DNA of 33,758 nucleotides from Planctomycetales bacterium (lineage in GTDB: Bacteria > Planctomycetota > SZUA-567): contig BNUQ01000018.1 in NCBI GenBank assembly GCA_025997475.1, forward strand, positions 1 to 33,758, in the 5' to 3' direction. Below the pieces are notes generated by a model. The model had not been told where the DNA came from. It saw only the letters and a program-made list of their open reading frames with translations, and did no database searches. Both the position numbers and the translations under genes were made by a program. Positions 14,662 through 22,423 of this stretch are shown here, one piece after another. The stretch's first letter is position 1, and the number at the start of each line of letters is the position of its first letter.

Positions 14662-14708
14662 GCTCTATTCAATTGCCACGCCTTTTATGGCGTGGCAATT
14701 GAGTAAAG
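14662..14708. repeat. Hairpin element B2, minimal 47-bp form
   Basis: The two ends of the B family joined directly: GCTCTATTCAATTGCCACGCC-like left end and GGCGTGGCAATTGAGTAAAGC right end around TTTTAT. It forms a single 18-bp stem with two mismatches near the open end. It follows the Trp-repeat gene and may act as a terminator-like hairpin for it. Confidence 0.85.
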
Positions 14709-14752
14709 CAATCACATTTGGATATATCCCTTCGTAATGCGTAAATCGCTCT

Positions 14753-16408
14753 TCAACTCCGCCGAAAACAATTATCCAAGTGCGCCGCCGGCAACGGGCG
14801 CGTCAGGGCGCTGACGACGACGGTAACGACAAGCGCCACCGGCAACGCGACGACCGTCGGGTCAACTTCCGCGACGACGACCCAATCCGGCAACCATTTT
14901 TGCAAGTCCGGCGCCAAACAAATTTTGCCGGTCAACGCTTCGCAGAGCCGCAAATCCGCCGACTCTTTTTGTTTGACAAAAAACAGCCAGACGCAACTCG
15001 CGACAAAACCGGCGACGCCGCCCCAGACCGCGCCGGCGCGCGTCAACCGCCGCGAATACAAGCCGCCGATAAACAGCGGCAAAAACGTCGCCGCGCACAA
15101 ACCGAAAAACACCGCCGTGCCGCGCGCGATAATCGCCACGCCTTCGCCCGCCCAATAACGCGGCAACGCCTCGGCAATCAGCACGCTCCACACAAACACG
15201 AACAACGCGCCGACGCGCGCCGCGACGACCGCCCGCCGGTCGTCGGTGCGGCGCGGCGGAAACAACGGCGCGAACACGTCGCGGCTTGCCGCCACGCCCA
15301 TCGTGTGAAACTGACTGCTTATCGTGCTCATCGCCGCCGCGAGCAAGGTTACAAAGAAAACATCGCTCAACCACGGCGGCATAAAGTGGCGCATAAACAG
15401 CGGAATGACCATATCAATCTGATTGTCCGCCGCCGCGACCGCCAATTGCCCGAACACTTCGCCGGTAACCCGCGAGGGCAGATTAAGGAAAAACCAGTTG
15501 GCCAGCGGACCGACGCAATAGGCGACGCCGACCGTAACCAAAATAAACACCGCGCCAATCGCCGCGGCGCGATGCAGTTCGCGGTTGTTTTTCACCGTCA
15601 TAAAACGCACCACCAATTGCGGTTGCGCGATGACGCCGACGCCGACGCCGAAAGCGATTTGCGACATCACCACCCACCAAAAACGACTGCCCCATTCCGG
15701 CATCGCCGTCCAGCCGCGATGCCCCAGCGCGCCCCATTTTTCAATCGCCAGCGGCGCGAGCGCGGTCAGTTTTTCGTGCGCCGCCGTAACGCCGCCGAGT
15801 TGCGAATACGTCAGCGCCAACACGAGCAACAACCCGAAAAACATTATCGCGCCCTGCAACGCATCGGTGTACATCACGCCTTTCAAGCCGCCCATAATCA
15901 CATACAGCCCGACGACCAACGACAAGAGCAACAACGCGGCGTCGTAGTTGAGGTTGAAACCGGCGACTAACACGTTCGCCGCGCCAATCAACACCGCCGC
16001 GGTGTAAATCGGCATAAAAAGTAAAATGACGCCGCCGCCGAAAATTTGCAAGGCGCGCGAAGCGAAGCGCTTACCGATAAGTTCGGGAAAAGAGTGGGCT
16101 TGCAGATGCCGCCCCAGCGTTCGCGTGCGCGTGCCGAAAAAAACGAAGGCAATAAAAATGCCGAAGAAAATGTTGAAGAAGGTTAGCCAGTGGAGCGACA
16201 TCCCGAACATCGCCGCCGCGCCGCCGAAGCCGACGATGGCGGAGGTCGAAATAAACGTCGCGCCGTAACTGAGCGCCATCACCACCGGATGAATTTGCCC
16301 GCCGGCGGTGAGATAATCGGCGGGGGTTTTGGTGCCGCGCCAGCCGCAATAGCCGAGATAGCCGGTAACGAGCAAATACGCGGCGACGAGAATAAAGAGC
16401 AAGGTCAT
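14753..16408 (-). CDS. Sodium:solute symporter (SSS/SSF family)
   Basis: This 551-residue inner-membrane carrier with about 13 membrane segments couples Na+ entry to uptake of an organic solute. The N-terminus fits the family: LLFILVAAYLLVTGYLGYCGWRGTKTPADYLTAGG, then SYGATFISTSAIVGFGGAAAMFG (sodium-site helix 1) and the signature region GGLKGVMYTDALQGAIMF. GGAG lies six bases before the ATG at 16408. The substrate (proline, pantothenate, sugar or a carboxylate) cannot be assigned. It stands alone on the minus strand, divergent from exbD across a repeat-filled gap. Confidence 0.92.
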   Translation of the reverse strand: MTLLFILVAAYLLVTGYLGYCGWRGTKTPADYLTAGGQIHPVVMALSYGATFISTSAIVGFGGAAAMFGMSLHWLTFFNIFFGIFIAFVFFGTRTRTLGRHLQAHSFPELIGKRFASRALQIFGGGVILLFMPIYTAAVLIGAANVLVAGFNLNYDAALLLLSLVVGLYVIMGGLKGVMYTDALQGAIMFFGLLLVLALTYSQLGGVTAAHEKLTALAPLAIEKWGALGHRGWTAMPEWGSRFWWVVMSQIAFGVGVGVIAQPQLVVRFMTVKNNRELHRAAAIGAVFILVTVGVAYCVGPLANWFFLNLPSRVTGEVFGQLAVAAADNQIDMVIPLFMRHFMPPWLSDVFFVTLLAAAMSTISSQFHTMGVAASRDVFAPLFPPRRTDDRRAVVAARVGALFVFVWSVLIAEALPRYWAGEGVAIIARGTAVFFGLCAATFLPLFIGGLYSRRLTRAGAVWGGVAGFVASCVWLFFVKQKESADLRLCEALTGKICLAPDLQKWLPDWVVVAEVDPTVVALPVALVVTVVVSALTRPLPAAHLDNCFRRS

Positions 16409-16433
16409 AGCCGACTCCAGCGCGTCGAAAAAT

Positions 16434-16700
16434 TAGACCTCTTCGACAACCATTAAAAAAAGAACTTATCCACGAATCTTCACGAATTTAAGAGCCATAG
16501 ATTTCTCACAGCGCCACAGAGGCAGAGAGAGAGAAAAGAGAAGAAAATAAAGAGTTGCTTTATTCCATTCTTTCTCGGTGTAACTCTGCGCCTCTGTGAG
16601 AAATAAAAAATCTGGCAAGCACACTAACCTTCGCTTCGCTTGGTTTCGTGAAAATTGGTTTAATTCGTGAGAAATTAAAGGCGCGGATATTATATTTTCC
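16434..16700. repeat. Long imperfect palindrome in the symporter-exbD gap, with a solo IS5-type end
   Basis: The 416-bp gap holds several signals. TAGACCTCTTCGACAACC at 16434-16451 is a solo copy of the end shared by the 26079 MITE and the IS5-like element. A long inverted repeat runs from ATCCACGAATCTTCACGAAT (left) to its complement near 16650-16675, and nested inside are two opposed copies of TTTCTCACAGAGGCGCAGAG-like sequence (about 16503-16535 and 16577-16606). I see no clear promoter. Confidence 0.7.
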
Positions 16701-16824
16701 CGTTTGGGACAGTAGGGGGCGCGCTGAATTTTCGGCGCGCTCTCTCTCTCTGGCGACCGCCGCCGCTAAACGCCATAATGATTGGCTTGGTTGGATTGAT
16801 TTTACCGCTGAAAGGAAGCCGCCG

Positions 16825-17226
16825 ATGCGTTTTACTCCCACCGCCGCCCGGCGCGGCGCGACTGTCAACATTACGTCGCTGATTGACGTGATGTTTTTAC
16901 TGCTGATTTTCGTGTTGTTGTCGGCGAAGTTTGAAACCGACAGCGGCATCACGGTCGCGTTGCCGCGCGGCGAAAGTCAGGAAACCGTCGCGCCGCAAAT
17001 TCAGGTGTTAAGCATAGACCGCGCCGGCGACCTCTATTTCGGCAAACAAAAAATCACGCTCGCCGAGTTGCCCGCCGCCATCGCGCAAATGCGCCAAAAA
17101 ATGCGCGACCCGGTGTTGGTCATCAACGCGGACAAAAACGTGCCGTATGGCGTTTTCGCCGAAACCATCGACGCCGTCAAACGCTCGGAACAAACCAAAT
17201 TCTATTTCAAAACCGCCGCGCCGTGA
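16825..17226 (+). CDS. exbD: ExbD/TolR family biopolymer transport protein
   Basis: ExbD/TolR subunits use the proton motive force with ExbB/TolQ to energise TonB or Tol-Pal at the outer membrane. The 133-residue protein has one membrane helix (about 17-36, NITSLIDVMFLLLIFVLLSA) holding the conserved D21 that carries protons, and a periplasmic domain ending in AETIDAVKRSEQTKFYF. I chose the ATG at 16825, with AAAGGAAG six bases upstream, over a longer frame starting at 16648 inside the repeat region. No exbB, tonB or tolB gene is adjacent, so it must pair with partners coded elsewhere. Confidence 0.9.
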   Translation: MRFTPTAARRGATVNITSLIDVMFLLLIFVLLSAKFETDSGITVALPRGESQETVAPQIQVLSIDRAGDLYFGKQKITLAELPAAIAQMRQKMRDPVLVINADKNVPYGVFAETIDAVKRSEQTKFYFKTAAP

Positions 17227-17397
17227 GCGGAGCAAAAAAAAAAACTTTGGTTACGCCTACCCCTTTTGATGATTAGCCCCCAAAAAAACTATGCGAAAAT
17301 ATAGTAGTTTGATTAAAAAAACGAACGGCGTCTGGCTATTAGCGGACCATAATCGCTTGCGTCTGTCCACTGTTCACTATCAAATTAAGTTCTATCT

Positions 17398-19842
17398 TTA
17401 AGTCAATTTACTATTCTTAATTGTTAATTGCTCTTTCCCCTCGTTCTTGATATGCACGTCAATCTGCGGGAACGCCACGTCGATGTTGTTTTCGCGGAAC
17501 GCCGCCTCGATGCCGAGGCGCAATTCCGACGCCGTCGAAGCGCCGGCGTTGTAATCGACCCAAAAACGCAACAGCAAATTCAGCGTGCTGTCGGCAAAAT
17601 CCACGAAATACGCCGCCGGCGCCGGATATTTGATAACCCCGACGTGCGCTTTCGCCACGTCCGTCATCAACTTCATCGCCGCGTGAATATCCGCGCCGTA
17701 AGCGATACCGACGGCGATTTCTTTGCGCACTTTACTGCCGTTGCGCGTCCAATTCACCAAGCGTCCCGACACAAATTCCGCGTTCGGCACGTAAATCAGG
17801 GCGTTGTCAAAGGTCTCGATTTGCGTCGCCCGCACGCTAATCTGCCGCACCACGCCCGCCGTGCCGCCGACCTCGACGACGTCGCCTTCGACCAACGTCC
17901 GGCTGAAAATCAAAATCAAACCCGACACGAAATTGTTGACGATGGTTTGCATCCCGAAACCGATGCCGACCGAGAAACCGCCGGCGACGATGGCGATATT
18001 CGCCAAACTAATCCCCAACGAGCGTAGCGCGAACAACGTGAAGCCGAACCATAACAAATAAACGATGGTCGTTTGCATCGCCGGTATTAAGGTCGGGTCG
18101 ATTTTCCAGCCGTTTTCCGGCATTTTCGGCAAAACCCGCGCCACGACGCTCGACATCGTCCGCGCGATGTAAAAAGCGCTCAAAATAAACATCGCCTGCA
18201 TCGCGTTTAAGCGGGCGCTCCCGATGGAAACTTCCCGCACGCCGCCGTATTTCAACACCTCCCAGCCGCCCGGCAAGGTAACTATCCAGAACAGCGCCGC
18301 CGCCGCGACCGCCACCAATAACACCGGCGTCGCGAGCGCGAGCCCAACGCTTTTCAGCGCCGACAACCAATCGGCTTGCGCCAGCCGACGTTGCGTGTCG
18401 CCGACTTTGGCGAGCAGTCCCCACGATATTTGCAACATCAGCGCCAGCGACAGCGACAGCAGATAAAGCGCCATACTGTAACGCGGCAGTCCGCCGAACG
18501 ACAACAGCAGGCACGCCCACCACAGACACGTTTCGCACCGGTGCAAAATGCCTTCGAGCGCCGGCGTTTCGCCGCGCGGCGCGCGCCGCCACAGCCACGA
18601 CGAGACGAGAACGAGCGACCACAGCGCCCAGACCAACGGTTGGCTGAGCGGCAAATAAAACAGCGCGTAGGCGGCAATCGCCAGCGGCGCGAAACGCCAA
18701 AGGTGCGCCGCCGGCGCGGCGGGGCGGCTTAGCGCGCGCAAGTCCCGTCCCAATAAAAACAGTCCGACGACGAGCGCGAGATTGCCGGCGGCGAGAAACA
18801 AACGGTAACTCTCGCCGAACGCGGTGTGCGCCGCGCCGAAAAACGCGAACCACAGACAAAACCACGTAAGCGTTTGGCGGAATAAATGCCGCCGCGCCGA
18901 AGCGGCGGCGCCGCCGACAAGAAAATGACGACCGAGCAGGGAGACGACGACGCCCGCGAGCAGAAAATACAAGGCGAAGCGCAACCACGCGCCGTGCCAT
19001 TTTTCCGCCGTGTCGGGAATTTCGGTCGTCCGGCGGAGTTGCAGGTTTTTCACGAGGCGGTCGAGCGGATTTTTGACGGCTTTCCACGTGTCGGCGCTCC
19101 AGTAATTGACGACCGAGTGGAGATAATAATCCGTCCATAATTTCGGAAGCGCCGCCGCGATTGCGGCGCTTTCTTCTTGTCCGCGCGTCAGCGTCGCCTG
19201 ATAGGGCGCAAGCACGGCTTCATACCGCGCGACCAACCACGTCAATTCGTTTTGCGTCCGCGTCAAATCCGTGCGGTAGGATTGTCCCTCGGCGGGCGCG
19301 GCGTTTTGGCGCAGTTCGTCGGGAATGGCGGCGGCGGCGCGCCGGACGCGGTCGAGCAAATCTTTCGCGTCGTCGTGATTGTCGGCGACGACGGCGAGCG
19401 CGTTTTGCATTTGCGCGTTCAGCGGTTCGAGGCGGAGTTTGATGATGTCCAAGTAATTCGGCAAATGGCGGTAGGTGCCGGCGAGCGCCAGCAGACGGCG
19501 GACTTCGGCTTCGAGCGGGTGAACTTGCCGCGCGAGCGTTTGCGTGTCTTCGACGAGTTGCTTTTGGGCGGCGGCGACGAGCATCTTGTTTTCCGCGAGC
19601 CGCGTCCGCCGCGCGGTCAAAAAAGATTCCTGCCACACCCCAAGTTCGGCGTCGTCCACCTCGTCATACGCCTGCGCCGTCTTCGCCGTTTGGGCGGGCG
19701 GAGGCGCGGCGGGCGTTAGTGTCTCCGTCGTCGCGGGCGTCGCGGGCGCGGGCGTCGCGGGTAACGACGACGGCGCGGCTTCGGCGGCAATGATTAGCGA
19801 AACCCCACCGGCGATAAAAAACAGGAGCAAAAGGCGCGGCAT
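17398..19842 (-). CDS. Large mechanosensitive channel, MscS family (MscK/MscM-like)
   Basis: This 814-residue channel opens under membrane tension to release solutes during hypo-osmotic shock. It has a signal peptide (1-22), an Ala/Pro-rich linker, a long helical periplasmic region (about 65-285), several extra membrane helices (about 290-590) and the MscS core from about 560: the pore-lining helix with GFGMQTIVNNFVSG at 628-641, then the beta domain VEGDVVEVGGTAGVVRQISVRATQIETFDNALIYVPN and the alpha/beta vestibule. AAAGGAGG lies just before the ATG at 19842. The last residues (EQLTIKNSKLT) are encoded by heptamer-like repeat (CAATTAACAATTAAG), so a repeat appears to have rewritten the C-terminus. 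Confidence 0.92.
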   Translation of the reverse strand: MPRLLLLFFIAGGVSLIIAAEAAPSSLPATPAPATPATTETLTPAAPPPAQTAKTAQAYDEVDDAELGVWQESFLTARRTRLAENKMLVAAAQKQLVEDTQTLARQVHPLEAEVRRLLALAGTYRHLPNYLDIIKLRLEPLNAQMQNALAVVADNHDDAKDLLDRVRRAAAAIPDELRQNAAPAEGQSYRTDLTRTQNELTWLVARYEAVLAPYQATLTRGQEESAAIAAALPKLWTDYYLHSVVNYWSADTWKAVKNPLDRLVKNLQLRRTTEIPDTAEKWHGAWLRFALYFLLAGVVVSLLGRHFLVGGAAASARRHLFRQTLTWFCLWFAFFGAAHTAFGESYRLFLAAGNLALVVGLFLLGRDLRALSRPAAPAAHLWRFAPLAIAAYALFYLPLSQPLVWALWSLVLVSSWLWRRAPRGETPALEGILHRCETCLWWACLLLSFGGLPRYSMALYLLSLSLALMLQISWGLLAKVGDTQRRLAQADWLSALKSVGLALATPVLLVAVAAAALFWIVTLPGGWEVLKYGGVREVSIGSARLNAMQAMFILSAFYIARTMSSVVARVLPKMPENGWKIDPTLIPAMQTTIVYLLWFGFTLFALRSLGISLANIAIVAGGFSVGIGFGMQTIVNNFVSGLILIFSRTLVEGDVVEVGGTAGVVRQISVRATQIETFDNALIYVPNAEFVSGRLVNWTRNGSKVRKEIAVGIAYGADIHAAMKLMTDVAKAHVGVIKYPAPAAYFVDFADSTLNLLLRFWVDYNAGASTASELRLGIEAAFRENNIDVAFPQIDVHIKNEGKEQLTIKNSKLT

Positions 19843-19853
19843 AAGACCTCCTT

Positions 19854-19950
19854 TTAGAGTTTAGAGTTGAAAGTTAAAAGTTTAGCGTTGCAAGTTCGGC
19901 GCCGTAACCTCTAATTTTTAACGCTCAACTCTCAACTCTCAACGCTAAAA
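19854..19950. repeat. Composite heptamer element H8 between divergent mscS-type gene and sbcD
   Basis: Left arm TTTAGAGTTTAGAGTTGAAA and following units (19854-19887), core CGTTGCAAGTTCGGCGCCGT, right arm TTTAACGCTCAACTCTCAAC (19917-19945). The element lies between two genes reading away from each other and ends eight bases from the sbcD ATG. Confidence 0.85.
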
Positions 19951-19953
19951 AAA

Positions 19954-21174
19954 ATGCGCCTACTCCACACCGCCGATTGGCACCTCGGTCGCCCGCTTTA
20001 CGAAAAAAAACGTTTCGCGGAAGCCGAACGGTTTTTGCGCTGGCTTCTCGACACTATTCGCGAGCGACAGGTCTCGGCGCTCGTCGTCGCCGGCGACGTT
20101 TTTGACAACGGCGCGCCCGGCAATACCGCGCAGGAACTCTATTACCGTTTTCTCGCCGACCTCAAAAATACGCCGTGCCGCCACGCGCTCGTCGTCGCCG
20201 GCAATCACGATTCGCCGGCTTTTTTACACGCGCCGGCGTCGGTGTTGCGCGCGCTGTCCGTGCAGGTGGTCGGGCAAATAGCGCGCGACCCCGCCGACGA
20301 CGTTTTTCTCTGGCGCGACGGCGACGGCAAACCGGAAATGCTCGTCGCCGCCGTCCCGTATTTGCGCGAACGCGACGTGCGCCTGTCCGTCGCCGGTGAA
20401 AATTACGACGAACAATTGCAAAAATTCGCCGCCGGCGTCGCCGCGCGTTACGCCGCCGTCGCCGAAATCGCCGCGCAACGCCGGAGCGAATTGGGCGCCG
20501 ATTTATCCGCCTCAATACCTATCGTCGCGACGGGGCATTTAATGGTCGCGGGCGGCACGGCGGTGGCGGACGGGAGCGGCATTCACGACTGGCGCGTCGG
20601 GACGCTCGCCGGTTTGTCCGCCGATATTTTTTCGCCGGTTTTCGCTTACGTCGCGCTGGGGCATTTGCATATTTCGCAAACCGTCGCGCATCGCGAAACG
20701 GTGCGTTACAGCGGCTCGCCGTTGCCGATGACTTTCGCCGAAGCCGGAGCGGAAAAATCGGTCGTGTTGGTGGAATTTACCGGACGCTCCTCGGCGGTGC
20801 AAAAAATCGCCGTGCCGGTTTTTCAGCCGCTAAAAACCGTTCGCGGCGACTTGGCTGAAATTGCGCGGCAGATAGGCGAATGTCGCGACCCGACGTGGGT
20901 GGAAGTTACTTACACCGGCGCGGCGGTTCTGCCGAATCTGGCGGCGCAATTGCGGGAACTGACCGTCGGCACGCCGGCGGAAATTTTGCGCATCAAAAAT
21001 CGCCGTCCGACGGCGGAGCCGACGGTTGACGAAACGCCGCCGACGTTAGACGATTTAAGTCCCGTCGAGGTCTTCGCGCGCCAATTGGACGCCGAGAACA
21101 TTCCCGCCGCGCAACGCGAAGAGTTGCGGCGGTGCTATCGGGAGATTTTGGCGAACATCAGAAAAGGAAGTTAA
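19954..21174 (+). CDS. sbcD: SbcCD exonuclease subunit D
   Basis: SbcD is the Mre11-type Mn2+ nuclease that, with SbcC, cleaves DNA hairpins and processes blocked ends. The 406-residue protein shows the metallophosphoesterase motifs in order: HTADWHLG (5-12), VVAGDVFDNG, VVAGNHDSP, ATGHLMVAGG and ALGHLHISQ. A C-terminal cap domain follows. The ATG directly follows a heptamer array (AACGCTAAAAAAAATG) and lacks a Shine-Dalgarno site. sbcC normally follows sbcD, but here a repeat block and a MoxR ATPase gene come next, so sbcC must lie elsewhere. The many palindromes in this genome are substrates of the kind this nuclease attacks. Confidence 0.94.
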   Translation: MRLLHTADWHLGRPLYEKKRFAEAERFLRWLLDTIRERQVSALVVAGDVFDNGAPGNTAQELYYRFLADLKNTPCRHALVVAGNHDSPAFLHAPASVLRALSVQVVGQIARDPADDVFLWRDGDGKPEMLVAAVPYLRERDVRLSVAGENYDEQLQKFAAGVAARYAAVAEIAAQRRSELGADLSASIPIVATGHLMVAGGTAVADGSGIHDWRVGTLAGLSADIFSPVFAYVALGHLHISQTVAHRETVRYSGSPLPMTFAEAGAEKSVVLVEFTGRSSAVQKIAVPVFQPLKTVRGDLAEIARQIGECRDPTWVEVTYTGAAVLPNLAAQLRELTVGTPAEILRIKNRRPTAEPTVDETPPTLDDLSPVEVFARQLDAENIPAAQREELRRCYREILANIRKGS

Positions 21175-21204
21175 GGGATTAAGAACCTATCCGGCTATTA
21201 ACGA

Positions 21205-21332
21205 GCGTCGTCCCGTAGGGGACGCAGTCCCGTAGGACGCAATGTCGGTAGAAACATCGCGAAAAGACGCACCGTCCCGTAGGGACGGAATGTTGGTAGA
21301 AACCGTAGGACGGAATGTCGGTAGCGAGACAT
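21205..21332. repeat. Repeat block F: CCGTCCCGTAGGGACGG hairpin units
   Basis: Three partial copies of a unit of about 30 bp: GTCCCGTAGGGGACG... with CAATGTCGGTAGAAAC (21209-21255), CCGTCCCGTAGGGACGG with AATGTTGGTAGAAAC (21272-21303) and CGTAGGACGG with AATGTCGGTAGCGAGAC (21304-21330). The second copy has a perfect 7-bp stem with a GTA loop. The block separates sbcD and the MoxR gene. Confidence 0.8.
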
Positions 21333-21375
21333 CAAGTTAATCTCCTTAACTTTCTTTATTTCAAAGAGGAAAAAA

Positions 21376-22308
21376 ATGCCCATCGCCGCGTTGCAACAAA
21401 AACTAAAAGCCGAAATCGCCAAGACCGTTTTCGGGCAAGACGCCGTGATTGAACTGGCGCTCGCCGGACTGTTCAGCGGCGGACACGTTTTACTTGAAGG
21501 GATGCCCGGCACGGCGAAGACGTTGCTCGTGCGGTCGCTCGCGGCGGCGCTGGCGCTGAAATTTTCCCGCGTGCAAATGACGCCGGACTTACTGCCCGGC
21601 GACATTACCGGCAGTAGCGTCTATCGCGAGGACACGCGCGAATTTGTCTTTTTGCGCGGCGCGGTGTTCGGCAATTTTTTATTAGCGGACGAACTCAACC
21701 GCGCCTCGGCGAAAACGCAATCGGCGTTGCTCGAAGCGATGCAGGAATTGACCGTAACCGCCGACGGGACGACGCATCCGTTGCCGTCGCCGTTTATGGT
21801 CTTCGCGACGCAAAATCCGGTCGAGCAGGAAGGGACGTATCCGTTGCCGCTGGCGCAACTCGACCGTTTTATGTTTCGCCTCAAAATCGGCTATCCCGAC
21901 GCGGCGACCGAAGAGCGGATTTATCAGACCGCGCCGGAGGCGCGGCAACTCGCCGACATTCAGCCGGTCGTCAGTCCCGCCGAATTGTCGGCGGCGCGGG
22001 AGGACATCGCGCGGACGTTTGTGCGAGCGGAAGTCGCGGCGTATGTGCGGCAACTGTTGCAGGCGACGCGCGACGACGAAACGCTACAAACCGGCGGCAG
22101 TCCGCGGGCGGGGTTGATGTTGTTGGCGGGCGCGAAGGGTTTAGCGCGTTTCGCGGGGCGGGATTTTGTTACGCCCGACGATATCAAGGAATGTTTTTTG
22201 CCGGCGCTGGCGCACCGCGTAACGCTCGCGGCTTCCGCCGAATTGGAAGGTCTGACGGCGGAAGACGTGCTGACGCGAATTCTCAACGCGGTGGAAGTGC
22301 CGCGGTAA
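21376..22308 (+). CDS. MoxR family AAA+ ATPase
   Basis: This 310-residue chaperone-like ATPase has a Walker A at 42-49 (GMPGTAKT), a Walker B in FLLADELNRASAKTQSALLEAMQE and the helix-2 insert QMTPDLLPGDITGSSVYRED typical of MoxR. Members assemble or activate metal-binding and VWA-domain proteins. AGAGGA lies before the ATG at 21376. The usual companions (a DUF58 protein, VWA proteins, transglutaminase) are absent: a convergent hisS follows directly. This copy is therefore an orphan and its client cannot be guessed from context. Confidence 0.92.
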   Translation: MPIAALQQKLKAEIAKTVFGQDAVIELALAGLFSGGHVLLEGMPGTAKTLLVRSLAAALALKFSRVQMTPDLLPGDITGSSVYREDTREFVFLRGAVFGNFLLADELNRASAKTQSALLEAMQELTVTADGTTHPLPSPFMVFATQNPVEQEGTYPLPLAQLDRFMFRLKIGYPDAATEERIYQTAPEARQLADIQPVVSPAELSAAREDIARTFVRAEVAAYVRQLLQATRDDETLQTGGSPRAGLMLLAGAKGLARFAGRDFVTPDDIKECFLPALAHRVTLAASAELEGLTAEDVLTRILNAVEVPR

Positions 22309-22311
22309 GAG

Positions 22312-22423
22312 CAGAGTTAAGAGTTTAGAGTTGAGAGTTTAGAGTTGAGCAGTGGTTGCGCTTCGCGCATCTATAAAAATAAAACCCCACTCTCTCAACG
22401 CTAAACTTTCAACTCTTAACTCT
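22312..22423. repeat. Composite heptamer element H9 between convergent genes
   Basis: Left arm AGTTAAGAGTTTAGAGTTGA and further units (22315-22349), core TGGTTGCGCTTCGCGCATC (palindrome at 22358-22369) followed by AAAAATAAAACCCCACTCTC, right arm AACGCTAAACTTTCAACTCT (22396-22415) and on. The hisS final codons (AGA GTT AAG AGT TGA) are read from the right arm. Confidence 0.9.

Noticed and set aside
14780..15970. 396-residue plus-strand ORF
   Set aside because: Shadow of the sodium:solute symporter; composition is Arg/Gln/His-rich with no domain.
17227..17397. Promoter or small gene between exbD and the channel gene
   Set aside because: Only an imperfect AAACTAT...ATAGTAGTTT hairpin and A-runs are visible; convergent genes need no promoter here.
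18008..19138. 376-residue minus-strand ORF
   Set aside because: Another frame of the large MscS-type channel gene, Arg-rich, no ribosome site.
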